Shown one piece after another: positions 53,977 through 63,727 of a stretch of 64,000 nucleotides of DNA. Made by a program: the position numbers and the translations under genes. The notes under the pieces were generated by a model, which saw only the letters and a program-made list of their open reading frames with translations, did no database searches and was not told where the DNA came from. Location of the stretch: positions 17,208,535 through 17,272,534 of the forward strand of contig OX387608.1 in NCBI GenBank assembly GCA_947568835.1, written 5' to 3'. Each line of letters starts with the position of its first letter. Position 1 is the first letter of the stretch. This DNA is from Protonemura montana. Its lineage: Eukaryota; Arthropoda; Insecta; Plecoptera; Nemouridae.

Positions 53977-54124
53977 GTCTTGACTACGTCATCTCTGCAC
54001 CCGATGCAGTCTCTCGAAGCACATCCGATACGAGTGCGGGAAACAACCGCAGTTCACGTGCGCACTTTGTCCGTTTAGATGCGAACAAAAGACTGCCGAC
54101 GAATTCACGGCGCGTTGGAGTTGA
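53977..54124 (+). pseudogene. lola: lola-like exon relic, unit 35
   Basis: An acceptor CTTCCTCCAG ends at 53976, but the finger frame is shifted from the common phase. From 54005 it reads CSLSKHIRYECGKQPQF and TCALCPFRCEQKTADEF, then TGA. The first CxxC of finger 1 is missing and finger 2 has lost its His pair. In the common phase the exon is open without any finger. AATAAA at 54173-54178 is still present. Confidence 0.8.
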
Positions 54125-54420
54125 TGAAGAGTTGAAAACTGACTTAACTGAACTCGGTTGTTTGAAATCAACAATAAAGTCTTCATTCGTCCAGGAATTT
54201 ATCGTGTATATGATTTTGGGTTCTTTTCCGCTTTCCTTGCGATTGCTACGTGGTATTCTTGACTGAAATGTTAGAACAAACCTTTAACAACCGTTGCCAA
54301 GGTAATCACAAATTAACGGACTGTTTGGTTCTTAACGAACTACTGAAAAAGGAGAACTCTTTCTATTTTTTGTTTTGTATCTTCCTATCTTCTAGGATTA
54401 CCTCTTGCCCTTCATTGATT

Positions 54421-54513
54421 GTATCATATCATATCATATCATATCATATCATATCATATCATATCATATCATATCATATCATATCATATCATATCATATC
54501 ATATCATATCATA
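54421..54513. repeat. ATATC pentanucleotide microsatellite, about 18 units
   Basis: Perfect run of CATAT/ATATC. The plus-strand ORF with SYHIISYHII repeats is its translation only. Confidence 0.98.
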
Positions 54514-54550
54514 CAGTTCATTGAACTGTATCCTTTTACAAATTCGTTGG

Positions 54551-54588
54551 CCTGACCTAACCTAACCAAACCTCACCTAACCTCACCA
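54551..54588. repeat. Degenerate CCTAA-type repeat
   Basis: GACCTAACCTAACC, AAACCTCACCTAACCTCACC: several CCTAA/CCTCA pentamers in a row, resembling the insect telomeric TTAGG motif on the opposite strand. Very short, so chance is possible. Confidence 0.4.
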
Positions 54589-54829
54589 TTATGTCATACT
54601 CCTGGGATAAGGATCAAGTAAGCTTTGAACGGTTCTAGAGAACCTAGGTTTCAAGGTCACGGATGAATGGCCGTTGCAAGTGTTTAGTTTCAAATACAAT
54701 TCAAATGTTTTCTCTCATAAGTGCGACACAGATTTACATACCGTTCATAAAATCTGTCTCCCTTCTCTCTTAAGCATTGCTTATTTTTTGTTGTTGTGTT
54801 ATTCAACTTTGTTTTGGCTGTATGCCGAC

Positions 54830-54966
54830 TAAACGCCCCCCTATGTTCTCTGGCTAACGCCGCCCTATGTTCTCTGGCTAACGCCGCCCTATGTTCCCTG
54901 ACTAACGACCCCCTATGTTCCCTGACTAACGCCCCCCTATGTTCTCTGGCTAACGCCCCGCCTTGG
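54830..54966. repeat. 24-bp minisatellite touching the unit 36 acceptor
   Basis: Unit AACGCCGCCCTATGTTCTCT plus GGCT, about 5.5 copies, ending 12 bases before the AG of unit 36. The array's pyrimidine-rich strand is the coding-sense strand. Confidence 0.93.
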
Positions 54967-54978
54967 TTTTGCTTGCAG

Positions 54979-55193
54979 CGTTCGACCGCTTCGTCCGATC
55001 GCACGACGGTCACGTGATGTTCCAGTGTAGCCGGTGTGGCAAGTCATACCGCCACCAGTCGAGTCTCGCCAAACACTCCAAGTACGAGTGCGGCCTTCCT
55101 CCAAAGTTCAAGTGCCGCCACTGTGACTACCAGTGCAAGCAGAAGGGCAACCTGTTGGCTCACAGCGCCAGGATCCACTTCACCAAGGAGTGA
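54979..55193 (+). CDS. lola: lola-like alternative terminal exon, unit 36
   Basis: Acceptor TTTTGCTTGCAG ends at 54978; 71 residues. Finger 1 is C17, C20, H33, C38 (SYRHQSSLAKHSKYEC); finger 2 is C46, C49, H62, H67 (CDYQCKQKGNLLAHS). Finger 1 is close to the reading of broken unit 33, which gives the expected undamaged sequence there. Tail FTKE. Confidence 0.88.
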
Positions 55194-55461
55194 AACGCCG
55201 AGTCAATTCTGGTAGCGACTGAAAACCACAAGCACAAGCCTCATGGAAACTGGCAGACGCCTGGCAGAAGCGGTTAAAAATGGAGAAAGTTTTAAAACCT
55301 CCTTTCGAAAGAGCATCACTTTGACAATATGTTTTTATTTTCACTCTTGCGTTGACATTTGCCACAATTGTAATGACTTTTCTGACATGTGTTTGCTTGT
55401 ATATAATAACTGACGTGGTCTACACTTTGAATGCACTAGGGATCAAATAATAATACAGTAC
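55194..55461. other. Unit 36 3' flank
   Basis: No feature apart from AATAATAC near 55446; no gene on the minus strand. Confidence 0.35.
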
Positions 55462-55628
55462 AATAACAAAAACTATTTGAAATGCGTTTTGAATGCCAAG
55501 TAAAGGACAGCTAAATTAACAATTAATTCAGTTGTTCTTCACTTAGCATTCAAAACCCAGTTGAAATAGTTTTTGTTAAAACTAGTGCTAAGTTTACATC
55601 AAGTAGACATGAGTCTAAAAACAATCAT
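55462..55628. repeat. Foldback family B, inner part deleted
   Basis: AACAAAAACTATTTGAAATG is followed within 60 bases by the right arm AATTCAGTTGTTCTTCACTT and AGTGCTAAGTTTACATCAAG. Confidence 0.82.
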
Positions 55629-56131
55629 CGAAAACTTGACAACGCTGTTCAACGCTGTTGAATCCAATCCTATGACAAACTACACATTCAAGTTTTGTTT
55701 TAATTTTGTTGAAGAATGCCTCAAGATTTTGCTCTAATAAAGCTGAGTTTCTGTTATTATTTCTGATTCTGTTTTTCATCTGAAAATCGCTGCCTGTTTT
55801 TATGGACGTTTTAGGCTGGTAGACGTTTTGTAATTGTTGTAAGTACATTGAAATGTACATGAAATGTCACTTGAAATATTCATTGCAAGCTGTTAATTAT
55901 ATTCTTTGTACGCTGGGTCAGATCGCTGGTGTAAGGAACCCCATAAGACCGTGCTATTATGTGGTTCAACTGTGATTTGCACAAGAGATAGAGTTTACAG
56001 GTTTGGGCAAGAGTCTCGGTGCTAATGTTGAACTAAAAAACGCTCGATTATGAATGCTTACCTCAACGAATGTCGAGGTTTGTCAAAAAGGCACAAAAAT
56101 TGCACCTAACATTACCAAGTGCTGGAGGTGA
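55629..56131. other. Intron stretch
   Basis: No recognisable gene or repeat. Confidence 0.35.
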
Positions 56132-56420
56132 CAAAAACTATTTCAACTGGGTTTTCAATGCTAAGTGAAGAACAACTAAATTTCCCAATGTTTCGTAACT
56201 TGTACCTGTTACTTTATCAAGGGTAAAAGCAGTCCTGACAATTTTCCAATAACAAAAGAACCACATAAAACAACCCTTGATAAAGTAACAGGTACAAGTT
56301 ACGAAACGTCGGGAAATTCAGTTGTTCTTCACTTAGCATTGAAAACCCAGTTGAAATATTTTTTGTTAAAACTAGTGCTAAGTTTACATCAAGTAGACAT
56401 GAGTCTAAAAACAATCATAA
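56132..56420. repeat. Foldback family B, compact copy
   Basis: Both arms are present with a shortened centre (AACCACATAAAACAACCCTT); it would form an almost uninterrupted hairpin of about 130 bp. Confidence 0.87.
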
Positions 56421-56582
56421 TTGCTGGAGGTTTCTATTTAATTAGCGCTGTAAGTATGTTAGCTCAATGATCCTAGGGTATATGGTTACCAAATTAAATA
56501 ACAATTTTTGAGACGTTTATAGTGATCATAATAACGCTGAATATTCTCTCATCTAATCGTTGAACGTGTTCCTCTCTTCAAG

Positions 56583-56776
56583 GTCAAGCTCCCAGCCACG
56601 GCCCGTTTGAATGTCACCGATGTCAGAAAATGTATACGCATCGACGCACCTTGACGCAGAATCTGCGTCTCGAGTGTGGAATCACGGCCCAGTTGAAGTG
56701 TCCACACTGTCACGTGTTGTTCAAGAGGAACAGTAATCTGCAGAAACATGTTCGCCGGATGCACGCGGGGCAATGA
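56583..56776 (+). CDS. lola: lola-like terminal exon, unit 37 (finger 1 His replaced by Asn)
   Basis: Acceptor CTCTCTTCAAG ends at 56582, the only AAG acceptor among the open units; 64 residues in the common phase. Finger 1 has C11, C14 and C32, but the His is Asn27 (TLTQNLRLECG), one base from His. Finger 2 is complete at C40, C43, H56, H61 but has HVLFKRNSNL, a more classical C2H2 form. The frame is intact, so it is probably usable with weaker zinc binding in finger 1, or is in early decay. Confidence 0.78.
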
Positions 56777-56914
56777 CTTCCGGTAGACGTCAAGATGCTT
56801 CAATTGTTTACATATTGACTTCAACAAAATATCCAAGAAGCACATTTTGTCAAATTGTTTCAAGTGTTTTGAATGAATTCCCGATGACTCGACGCTCACA
56901 AACCATAATATGAG

Positions 56915-58014
56915 TATTTTATTATTATCAACACTAAAAACGTCTCAAAAATTGATGCCCAAACGGGGACTCGAACCCCGATCTCCACCTGTCGCGGGTG
57001 TTGCTCTAACCAATTGAGCTACTTGAACCCCGATCTCCACCTGTCGCGGGTGTTGCTCTAACCAATTGAGCTACTTGAACCCCGATCTCCACCTGTCGCG
57101 GGTGTTGCTCTAACCAATTGAGCTACTTGGACCCCGATCTTCACCTGTCGCGGGTGTTGCTCTAACCAATTGAGCTACTTGGACCCCGATCTCCACCTGT
57201 CGCGGGTGTTGCTCTAACCAATTGAGCTACTTGAACCCCGATCTCCACCTGTCGCGGGTGTTGCTCTAACCAATTGAGCTACTTGAACCCCGATCTCCAC
57301 CTGTCGCGGGTGTTGCTCTAACCAATTGAGCTACTTGGACCCCGATCTTCACCTGTCGCGGGTGTTGCTCTAACCAATTGAGCTACTTGGACCCCGATCT
57401 CCACCTGTCGCGGGTGTTGCTCTAACCAATTGAGCTACTTGAACCCCGATCTCCACCTGTCGCGGGTGTTGCTCTAACCAATTGAGCTACTTGAACCCCG
57501 ATCTCCACCTGTCGCGGGTGTTGCTCTAACCAATTGAGCTACTTGAACCCCGATCTTCACCTGTCGCGGGTGTTGCTCTAACCAATTGAGCTACTTGGAC
57601 CCCGATCTCCACCTGTCGCGGGTGTTGCTCTAACCAATTGAGCTACTTGAACCCCGATCTCCACCTGTCGCGGGTGTTGCTCTAACCAATTGAGCTACTT
57701 GGACCCCGATCTTCACCTGTCGCGGGTGTTGCTCTAACCAATTGAGCTACTTGGACCCCGATCTCCACCTGTCGCGGGTGTTGCTCTAACCAATTGAGCT
57801 ACTTGAACCCCGATCTCCACCTGTCGCTGGTGTTGCTCTAACCAATTGAGCTACTTGGACCCCGATCTTTACCTGTCGCGAATGTTGCTCTAACCAATTG
57901 AGCTACTTGGACCCCGATCTCCACCTGTCGCGGGTGTTGCTCTAACCAATTGAGCTACTTGAACCCCGATCTCCACCTGTCACGGGCTTTTTGAGACGCT
58001 TTTAGTGCATTTAT
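56915..58014 (-). repeat. Foldback SINE (family A) with about 20 tandem 52-bp tRNA-like units
   Basis: Starts with arm AACACTAAAAACGTCTCAAA and GGGGACTCGAACCCCGATCT, then about 20 copies of CTACTTGAACCCCGATCTCC, ACCTGTCGCGGGTGTTGCTC, TAACCAATTGAG, and closes with TTTTTGAGACGCTTTTAGTG. On the minus strand every unit has a box-A-like TAGCTCAATTGGTTAGAGCA, while the full box B occurs once at the far end. The anticodon loop CGCGACA lacks T33. Confidence 0.93.
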
Positions 58015-58244
58015 ATTTATTATGAAATGAGTATTTAAAACTGGTTTTTTGAACGCAATTCAAACATTTTTCAAATAAATATGTTTCACAATCGCTTGTA
58101 ATTTTTAACATCTACCACATGACTTACTTTCTTCAGAATGAATGTTTGTTGCTTTCTTCGTTGCTTTGTCTTCGTCTTTCTCTCACCCCAGCCATCTTTA
58201 TGTCTCCACATCGACGGGTAGCACCTAACCTATTTGTCCAACAG

Positions 58245-58438
58245 GCCGAACACCGGGGCGTTTCCTCTGCTCGGGGTGCGGTCGCAGCTACACGCACAGC
58301 AGCAGCCTGTCCCGGCATCGAAGCCTGGAATGCGGCCAGGAACCAAGATTTCAATGTCCCATCTGTGTCAGGAGATTTCGACACAAGCAATACCTCAAGG
58401 AGCATTGTCATAAAAAGCACAACACTGCACTCCAGTGA
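58245..58438 (+). CDS. lola: lola-like alternative terminal exon, unit 38
   Basis: Acceptor TTGTCCAACAG ends at 58244; 64 residues. Finger 1 is C9, C12, H25, C30 (SYTHSSSLSRHRSLEC); finger 2 is C38, C41, H54, H59 with VRRFRHKQYLKEH, unlike the usual YRxK form. No ATG precedes it in frame. The 70-bp satellite starts two bases after the TGA. Confidence 0.85.
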
Positions 58439-58440
58439 TT

Positions 58441-59342
58441 GGTTATATAATACCACCGGTCGTATTATGTAGCACCATGGTAGCACCGCCAAATGACCGC
58501 TCTAGGTCGGGGTTATATAATACCACCGGTCGTATTATGTAGCACCATGGTAGCACCGCCAAATGACCGCTCTAGGTCGGGGTTATATAATACCACCGGT
58601 CGTATTGTGCAGCACCATGGTAGCACCGCCAAATGACCGCTCTAGGTCGGGGTTATATAATACCACCGGTCGTATTATGTAGCACCATGGTAGCACCGCC
58701 AAATGACCGCTCTAGGTCGGGGTTATATAATACCACCGGTCGTATTATGTAGCACTATGGTAACACCGCCAAATGACCGCTCTAGGTCGGGGTTATATAA
58801 TACCACCGGTCATATTATGTAGCACCATGGTAGCACCGCCAAATGACCGCTCTAGGTTGGGGTTATATAATACCACCGGTCGTATTATGTAGCACCATGG
58901 TAGCACCGCCAAATGACCGCTCTAGGTCGGGGTTATATAATACCACCGGTCGTATTATGTAGCACCATGGTAGCACCGCCAAATGACCGCTCTAGGTTGG
59001 GGTTATATAATACCACCGGTCGTATTATGTAGCACCATGGTAGCACCGCCAAATGACCGCTCTAGGTCGGGGTTATATAATACCACCGGTCGTATTATGT
59101 AGCACCATGGTAGCACCGCCAAATGACCGCTCTAGGTCGGGGTTATATAATACCACCGGTCGTATTATGTAGCACCATGGTAGCACAGCCAAATGACCGC
59201 TCTAGGTCGGGGTTATATAATACCACCGGTCGTATTATATAGCACCATGGTAGCACCGCCAAATGACCGCTCTAGGTCGGGGTTATATAATACCACCGGT
59301 CGTATTATGTTGCACCACGGTAGCACCGCCAAATGACCGCTC
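58441..59342 (-). repeat. 70-bp satellite, reverse orientation, about 13 units
   Basis: Unit GGTTATATAATACCACCGGT, CGTATTATGTAGCACCATGG, TAGCACCGCCAAATGACCGC, TCTAGGTCGG: the reverse complement of the array at 47683-48378. It forms the immediate 3' flank of unit 38. Confidence 0.96.
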
Positions 59343-59565
59343 GAAAAGAATCTATGTAAGCTAAAAATAGCTTTAAATAGCTATGAAATGTTACTTGTAA
59401 TTTTCTGTTAAATCAAACTTCAATTAAAAAATGTTCTTGTTGCTCAATGAAAGTGTTTTTTACTGCCAGTTAACCTTTATAATTTTCTTCTTTCCACCAA
59501 CAAAGCACCAAGGCGCCGAGATCGACGCCCCGATGTCCCAGATCTAACTCCCTCTCTTCCCGCAG

Positions 59566-59831
59566 GATTAACCACGCGGGGACAACGAGCCAAGCCGTAC
59601 GCATGTCCCAACTGTCCCTCACGCTACGCTGGAAGCAGGGGGCTGCGCACGCACCTTACGTACGAGTGTGGTAAAACGGCCCAGGTCAAGTGTCCGTACT
59701 GCGTTTACCGGTGCAAACAACCGGGCAACCTGAAGCAGCACCTGAAGCACATCCACGCGCATGAGCCTCCACCTCGTGCCCCTGAACGCAACCCGCAAAA
59801 CAAACACGGCTCCTCCACCTCGTGCCCCTGA
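59566..59831 (+). CDS. lola: lola-like alternative terminal exon, unit 39 (tail encoded by a minisatellite)
   Basis: Acceptor CTTCCCGCAG ends at 59565; 88 residues. Finger 1 is C14, C17, H30, C35 (SRYAGSRGLRTHLTYEC); finger 2 is C43, C46, H59, H64 (CVYRCKQPGNLKQHL). The last 24 residues (PPRAPERNPQNKHGSST and the end) come from the first units of the 46-bp array, whose CCCTGA supplies the stop. The linker GKTAQV lacks Pro and Phe. AATAAA at 60324-60329. Confidence 0.85.
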
Positions 59832-60126
59832 ACGCAACCCGCAGTGCAGACATGGCTCCTCCACCGCATGCCCCTGAACGCAACCCGCAGAGCAAACACG
59901 GCTCCTCCACCTCGTGCCCCTGAACGCAACCCGCAGTGCAGACACGGCTCCTCCACCGCGTGCCCTTGAACGCAACCCGCAGTGCAGACACGGCTCCTCC
60001 ACCGCGTGCCCCTGAACGCAACCCGCAGAGCAAACACGGCTCCTCCACCGCGTGCCCCTGAACGCAACCCGCAGAACAAACACGGCTCCTCCACCACGTG
60101 CCCCTGAACGCAACCCGCAGTGCAGA
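59766..60126 (+). repeat. 46-bp minisatellite, about 8 units, beginning in unit 39 coding sequence
   Basis: Unit GCTCCTCCACCGCGTGCCCC, TGAACGCAACCCGCAGAGCA, AACACG. Its minus-strand frames are open for up to 189 codons and are by-products. The same unit in reverse lies at 42595-42735. Confidence 0.95.
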
Positions 60127-61066
60127 TATTTGTCCAGCTTTTAGCAGCTTTGTTTGACAGCTCATTTCACTTGTTTTTGTGACTTTTATTTCACCGCCAG
60201 TGTTTAAATACAGAACCAGATTGTGTTGTTTTTCCCTAACAGCGACGTGAATCATTGCTTTGCTTTGCTAACTTTCAAATTTGCTGGTTTTTTTGTCTTG
60301 AAATTGTGTATAAATAAGTAAACAATAAACAAGCTCGGTTGTGTGTAAAGAAAAAACCTCGTCCTGACACATCCACTGCACCCTGATACTTATCCTGATT
60401 TGATTCTGATTTTGATTTGACGAATCGCAAATCATATTCATATATATATATTTTTTTCTTAAAATCTTAAAAACCTTTTACTGTTTTGTAATTAATTTTG
60501 GATCCGGACGGTTTGTGAGGCAGAACAAATGAGAGGAGAAACATCTGAAAATCAAGCTTCAGGCGACAGATTCGAAGGAGGAAGAAACGACAAGGCAGTG
60601 TGTTTAGTTTGTTATTTGTTCCTGTGAATCCAATCCCAGTTTTAAACTGATTTTACTGAAATATTTTGCTAAGTTAAGAAAGAATAGACTTAACTAAGGA
60701 AGCGGGATTGACAATTCTTATAAAAGATAATTAAAAAAATATTTTTAAAATTATAATTCAAAAATACTGAGTCATTCCAAAAAAAAAACAGTTTTAAAAA
60801 AGTTTAATTTAAATAAATAAGGTTAACTAGGAGTGGACATTTAAGTTTAAACGTTTCTCGATTTGACGTATATATAAAAAGCTTTTGTGTTTTGCCAGAT
60901 GCCTTTTTCAAAGCCTCTATGAGACCACAACGAAGAGAAGTAAGAAACTGCTAAGAAAATATAGTTTTGTGCCCTTAAGACTTAATATTGCCTCTACGCC
61001 AGTACCTTATGCCCTGAGGGCAAACCCGATGGCCAAATTATTGACTCTGACTTTTCCTCCTCACAG
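60127..61066. other. Unit 39 3' UTR and intron
   Basis: AATAAA at 60324-60329; AT-rich after 60440. No gene recognised. Confidence 0.4.
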
Positions 61067-61278
61067 CTGAGCTGGTTTACTTGCCGCAGAACGTGGCAGC
61101 GCCCTACGCATGCGCGCTTTGTCCAGCCCTGTGCACGAGGACCTACCAGACTTACACTGCGCTGAAGCGACACCAGCGCCAGTGCGGCCAAGAACCGCGT
61201 TACGCGTGCTGGCAATGTGCGTATCGCACGCATCGCAGTGCGGATATGAACACGCACCTCGCGAAAAGACATCCGTAA
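61067..61278 (+). CDS. lola: lola-like alternative terminal exon, unit 40 (unusual finger 1 spacing)
   Basis: Acceptor CTCCTCACAG ends at 61066; 70 residues. Finger 1 has four Cys near its start (CALCPALC, residues 16, 19, 20+3=23, with Y27 in the usual place after C23), H36 and C40. The aligned knuckle is therefore C-x3-C (C19, C23), or C16 is used as well, and the end is H-x3-C instead of H-x4-C. Finger 2 is C48, C51, H64, H69 (CAYRTHRSADMNTH). It stands apart from the other late units. Confidence 0.8.
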
Positions 61279-61322
61279 AGATCGGGACACCTCGGAGTAG
61301 TGACCGATGAAACCCGAGCAAG

Positions 61323-62280
61323 CCCGAACTTTCATCCCTCCAACCTCTCCCGAACAGAACTGGTCATGTGTATGATGGTCACCCATCCAATACGGTGACC
61401 CAGTGCAGTGTTGCTTAACTTTCATCCCTCTAACCTGTCTCCTGAACAGAACTGGTCATGTGTATGATGGTCACCCATCCAATACCTGACCCAGCGCAGT
61501 GTTGCTTAACTTTCATCCCTCCAACCTCTCTCCCGAACAGAACTGGTCAAGTGTATGATGGTCACCCATCCAATATCTGACCCAGCGCAGTGTTGCTTAA
61601 CTTTCATCCCTCCAACCTCTCTCCCGAACAGAACTGGTCATGTGTATGATGGTCACCCATCCAATACCTGACCCAGCGCAGTGTTGCTTAACTTTCATCC
61701 CTCCAACCTCTCTCCCGAACAGAACTGGTCATGTGTATGATGGTCACCCATCCAATACGGTGACCCAGCGCAGTGTTGCTTAACTTTCATCCCTCCAACC
61801 TCTCTCCCGAACAGAACTGGTCATGTGTATGATCGTCACCCATCCAATACCCGACCCAGCGCAGTGTTGCTTAACTTTCATCCCTCCAACCTCTCTCCCG
61901 AACAGAACTAGTCATGTGTATGATGGTCACCCATCCAATATCTGACCCAGCGCAGTGTTGCTTAACTTTCATCCCTCCAACCTCTCTCCCGAACAGAACT
62001 GGTCATGTGTATGATGGTCACCAATCCAATACCTGACCCAGCGCAGTGTTGCTTAACTTTCATCCCTCCAACCTCTCTCCCGAACAGAACTGGTCATGTG
62101 TATGATGGTCACCAATCCAATACCTGACCCAGCGCAGTGTTGCTTAACTTTCATCCCTCCAACCTCTCTCCCGAACCGAACTGGTCATGTGTATGATGGT
62201 CACCCATCCAATATCTGACCCAGCGCAGTGTTGCTTAACTTTCATCCCTCCAACCTCTCTCCCGAACAGAACTGGTCATG
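61323..62280 (-). repeat. 5S-headed SINE segment, about ten tandem 91-bp units
   Basis: Unit GAACTGGTCATGTGTATGAT, GGTCACCCATCCAATACCTG, ACCCAGCGCAGTGTTGCTTA, ACTTTCATCCCTCC. It starts 45 bases after the unit 40 stop. Same unit as at 14645-15025. Confidence 0.95.
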
Positions 62281-62554
62281 TGTATTATGGTCATGTGTAT
62301 GATGGTCGTGTGTATGATGGTCATGTGTATGATGGTCGTGTGTATGATGGTCATGTGTATGATGGACATGTGTATGATGGTCATGTGTATGATGGTCATG
62401 TGTATGATGGTCATGTGTATGATGATCATGTGTATGATGGTCATGTGTATGATGGTCATGTTTATGATGGTCATGTGTATGATGGTCATGTGTATGATGG
62501 TCTTGTTTATGATGGTCGTGTGTATGATGGTCATGTGTATGATGGTCACCCATC
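62278..62554. repeat. 15-bp array nested in the 91-bp repeat, about 18 units
   Basis: Unit TGTATGATGGTCATG, identical to an internal segment of the 91-bp unit (GTCATGTGTATGATGGTCA), so it arose by a second, smaller amplification. ORFs of MCMMV or YDGHV repeats are artefacts. Confidence 0.96.
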
Positions 62555-63147
62555 CAACTCGCCAGACCGTTCACTGCTGCCCTCTCCAATGTGTTCCTGA
62601 CAGGTTATTCTAACACCTGTCTCCACCTGTTGGCGGTTGTTGCTCTTCTGATCTTTATTGTTTTATGCAAAGTAAAGTTGTTGTTGTTTTTATGTACTAG
62701 TCACGTGTTCAATAAAATTATAACACATTTGATAAAGTGTTCGAATTCTAAGAAAGCTTCGAAGCTTTACAGAATGTCAGTTTGTCACAGAAATGTTTTA
62801 TCTTGACTTATTTATTATTGTATAGTTTCCACAAGGCTTGTCACAAGTTTATCCAGAAGGTGAACTGAACTGAACATAGAAGAGTTCATATTGTTGATAC
62901 GGTTTGGCTTTGTTTTTAAGAGGTTTGCGACCCTGAAAAGGGTCCAAAGTAGCGACGTTTCGACGAGTCATCTTCAGGAGAATCTTTTCAAGTTCTTCAG
63001 ATTGCAGAATTAATTAGGTTTCTTATTATTTTTATTTTTTTTTGACAGTCCGAAACCAGTGCACTGTAATTTTTTTTATTCCTGCTAAGTTGTTTCTTGA
63101 GTTTGGGTTTAAAGTTGTTTTCGGAAGGCCTTGGCAAGGTGGTTGTT
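62555..63147. other. Unit 40 3' flank
   Basis: AATAAA at 62711-62716 is the first poly(A) signal after unit 40, beyond both arrays. A stretch at 62918-62985 resembles the foldback at 36855-36972. A family B fragment follows at 63148-63205. Confidence 0.45.
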
Positions 63148-63205
63148 GGTTCTTTTGTTACAACAAACCCTTGATAAAGTAACTGGTACATGTTACGAAA
63201 CGTTC
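63148..63205. repeat. Foldback family B fragment
   Basis: GGTTCTTTTGTTACAACAAA then CCCTTGATAAAGTAACTGGT and TTACGAAACGTT. Confidence 0.7.
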
Positions 63206-63245
63206 GACTTGACTTACCAGACAAAAGGCAGTCTGAATATTTTTT

Positions 63246-63547
63246 TAAAATTATTAACAACACTATAACCGTCTCAAAAATTGATGCCCAAACGGGGACT
63301 CGAACCCTGATCTCCACCTGTCGCGGGTGTTGCTCTAACCAATTGAGCTACTTGGACCCCGATCTCCACCTGTCGCGGATGTAACTCTAACCAATTGAGC
63401 TACTTGAACACTAGCTTTTTGAGACGATTTTAGTGTATTTGATGAGAATGACAGATCTCCAAGGAGTAGAACCAAGAGGCTGTGAATACTCACAGTCACT
63501 CTGATTCTAGTGACGCTATATCACGTCACAACCTGTCAAACTCGAAT
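63246..63547. repeat. Foldback SINE (family A), two tRNA-like units plus body
   Basis: Left arm AACACTATAACCGTCTCAAA, GGGGACTCGAACCCTGATCT, two 52-bp tRNA-like units, then the body TAGTGTATTTGATGAGAATG ... GTGACGCTATATCACGTCAC found also at 30990-31105. The right arm is missing. Confidence 0.88.
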
Positions 63548-63727
63548 AACTTCAATTTGACGTTTGATTCGTTGTTGTTTTGAGAAGAATTCTTTAATTT
63601 TTAAATAATTTCATCTAAATAAAGTCTGAATCGATTGTTTCTCGACAATTGACCGTCATAATGTCAATGATAGCGTCACCACAACGTCATCACCAAGCAA
63701 ACCAACTGACATTTGTTTCAATTACAG

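Noticed and set aside
56960-57990. A cluster of about 20 tRNA genes on the minus strand
   Set aside because: The 52-bp units lack an acceptor stem and box B, and the anticodon loop has G at position 33. They are amplified SINE heads.
59619-60255. Minus-strand ORFs with LRSGARGGGAV repeats
   Set aside because: By-product of the 46-bp minisatellite opposite the coding strand of unit 39.
62187-62613. ORFs made of YDGHV, MCMMV or HTHDH repeats
   Set aside because: Translations of the 15-bp array. A His-rich metal-binding protein was considered, but no flanking gene structure exists.
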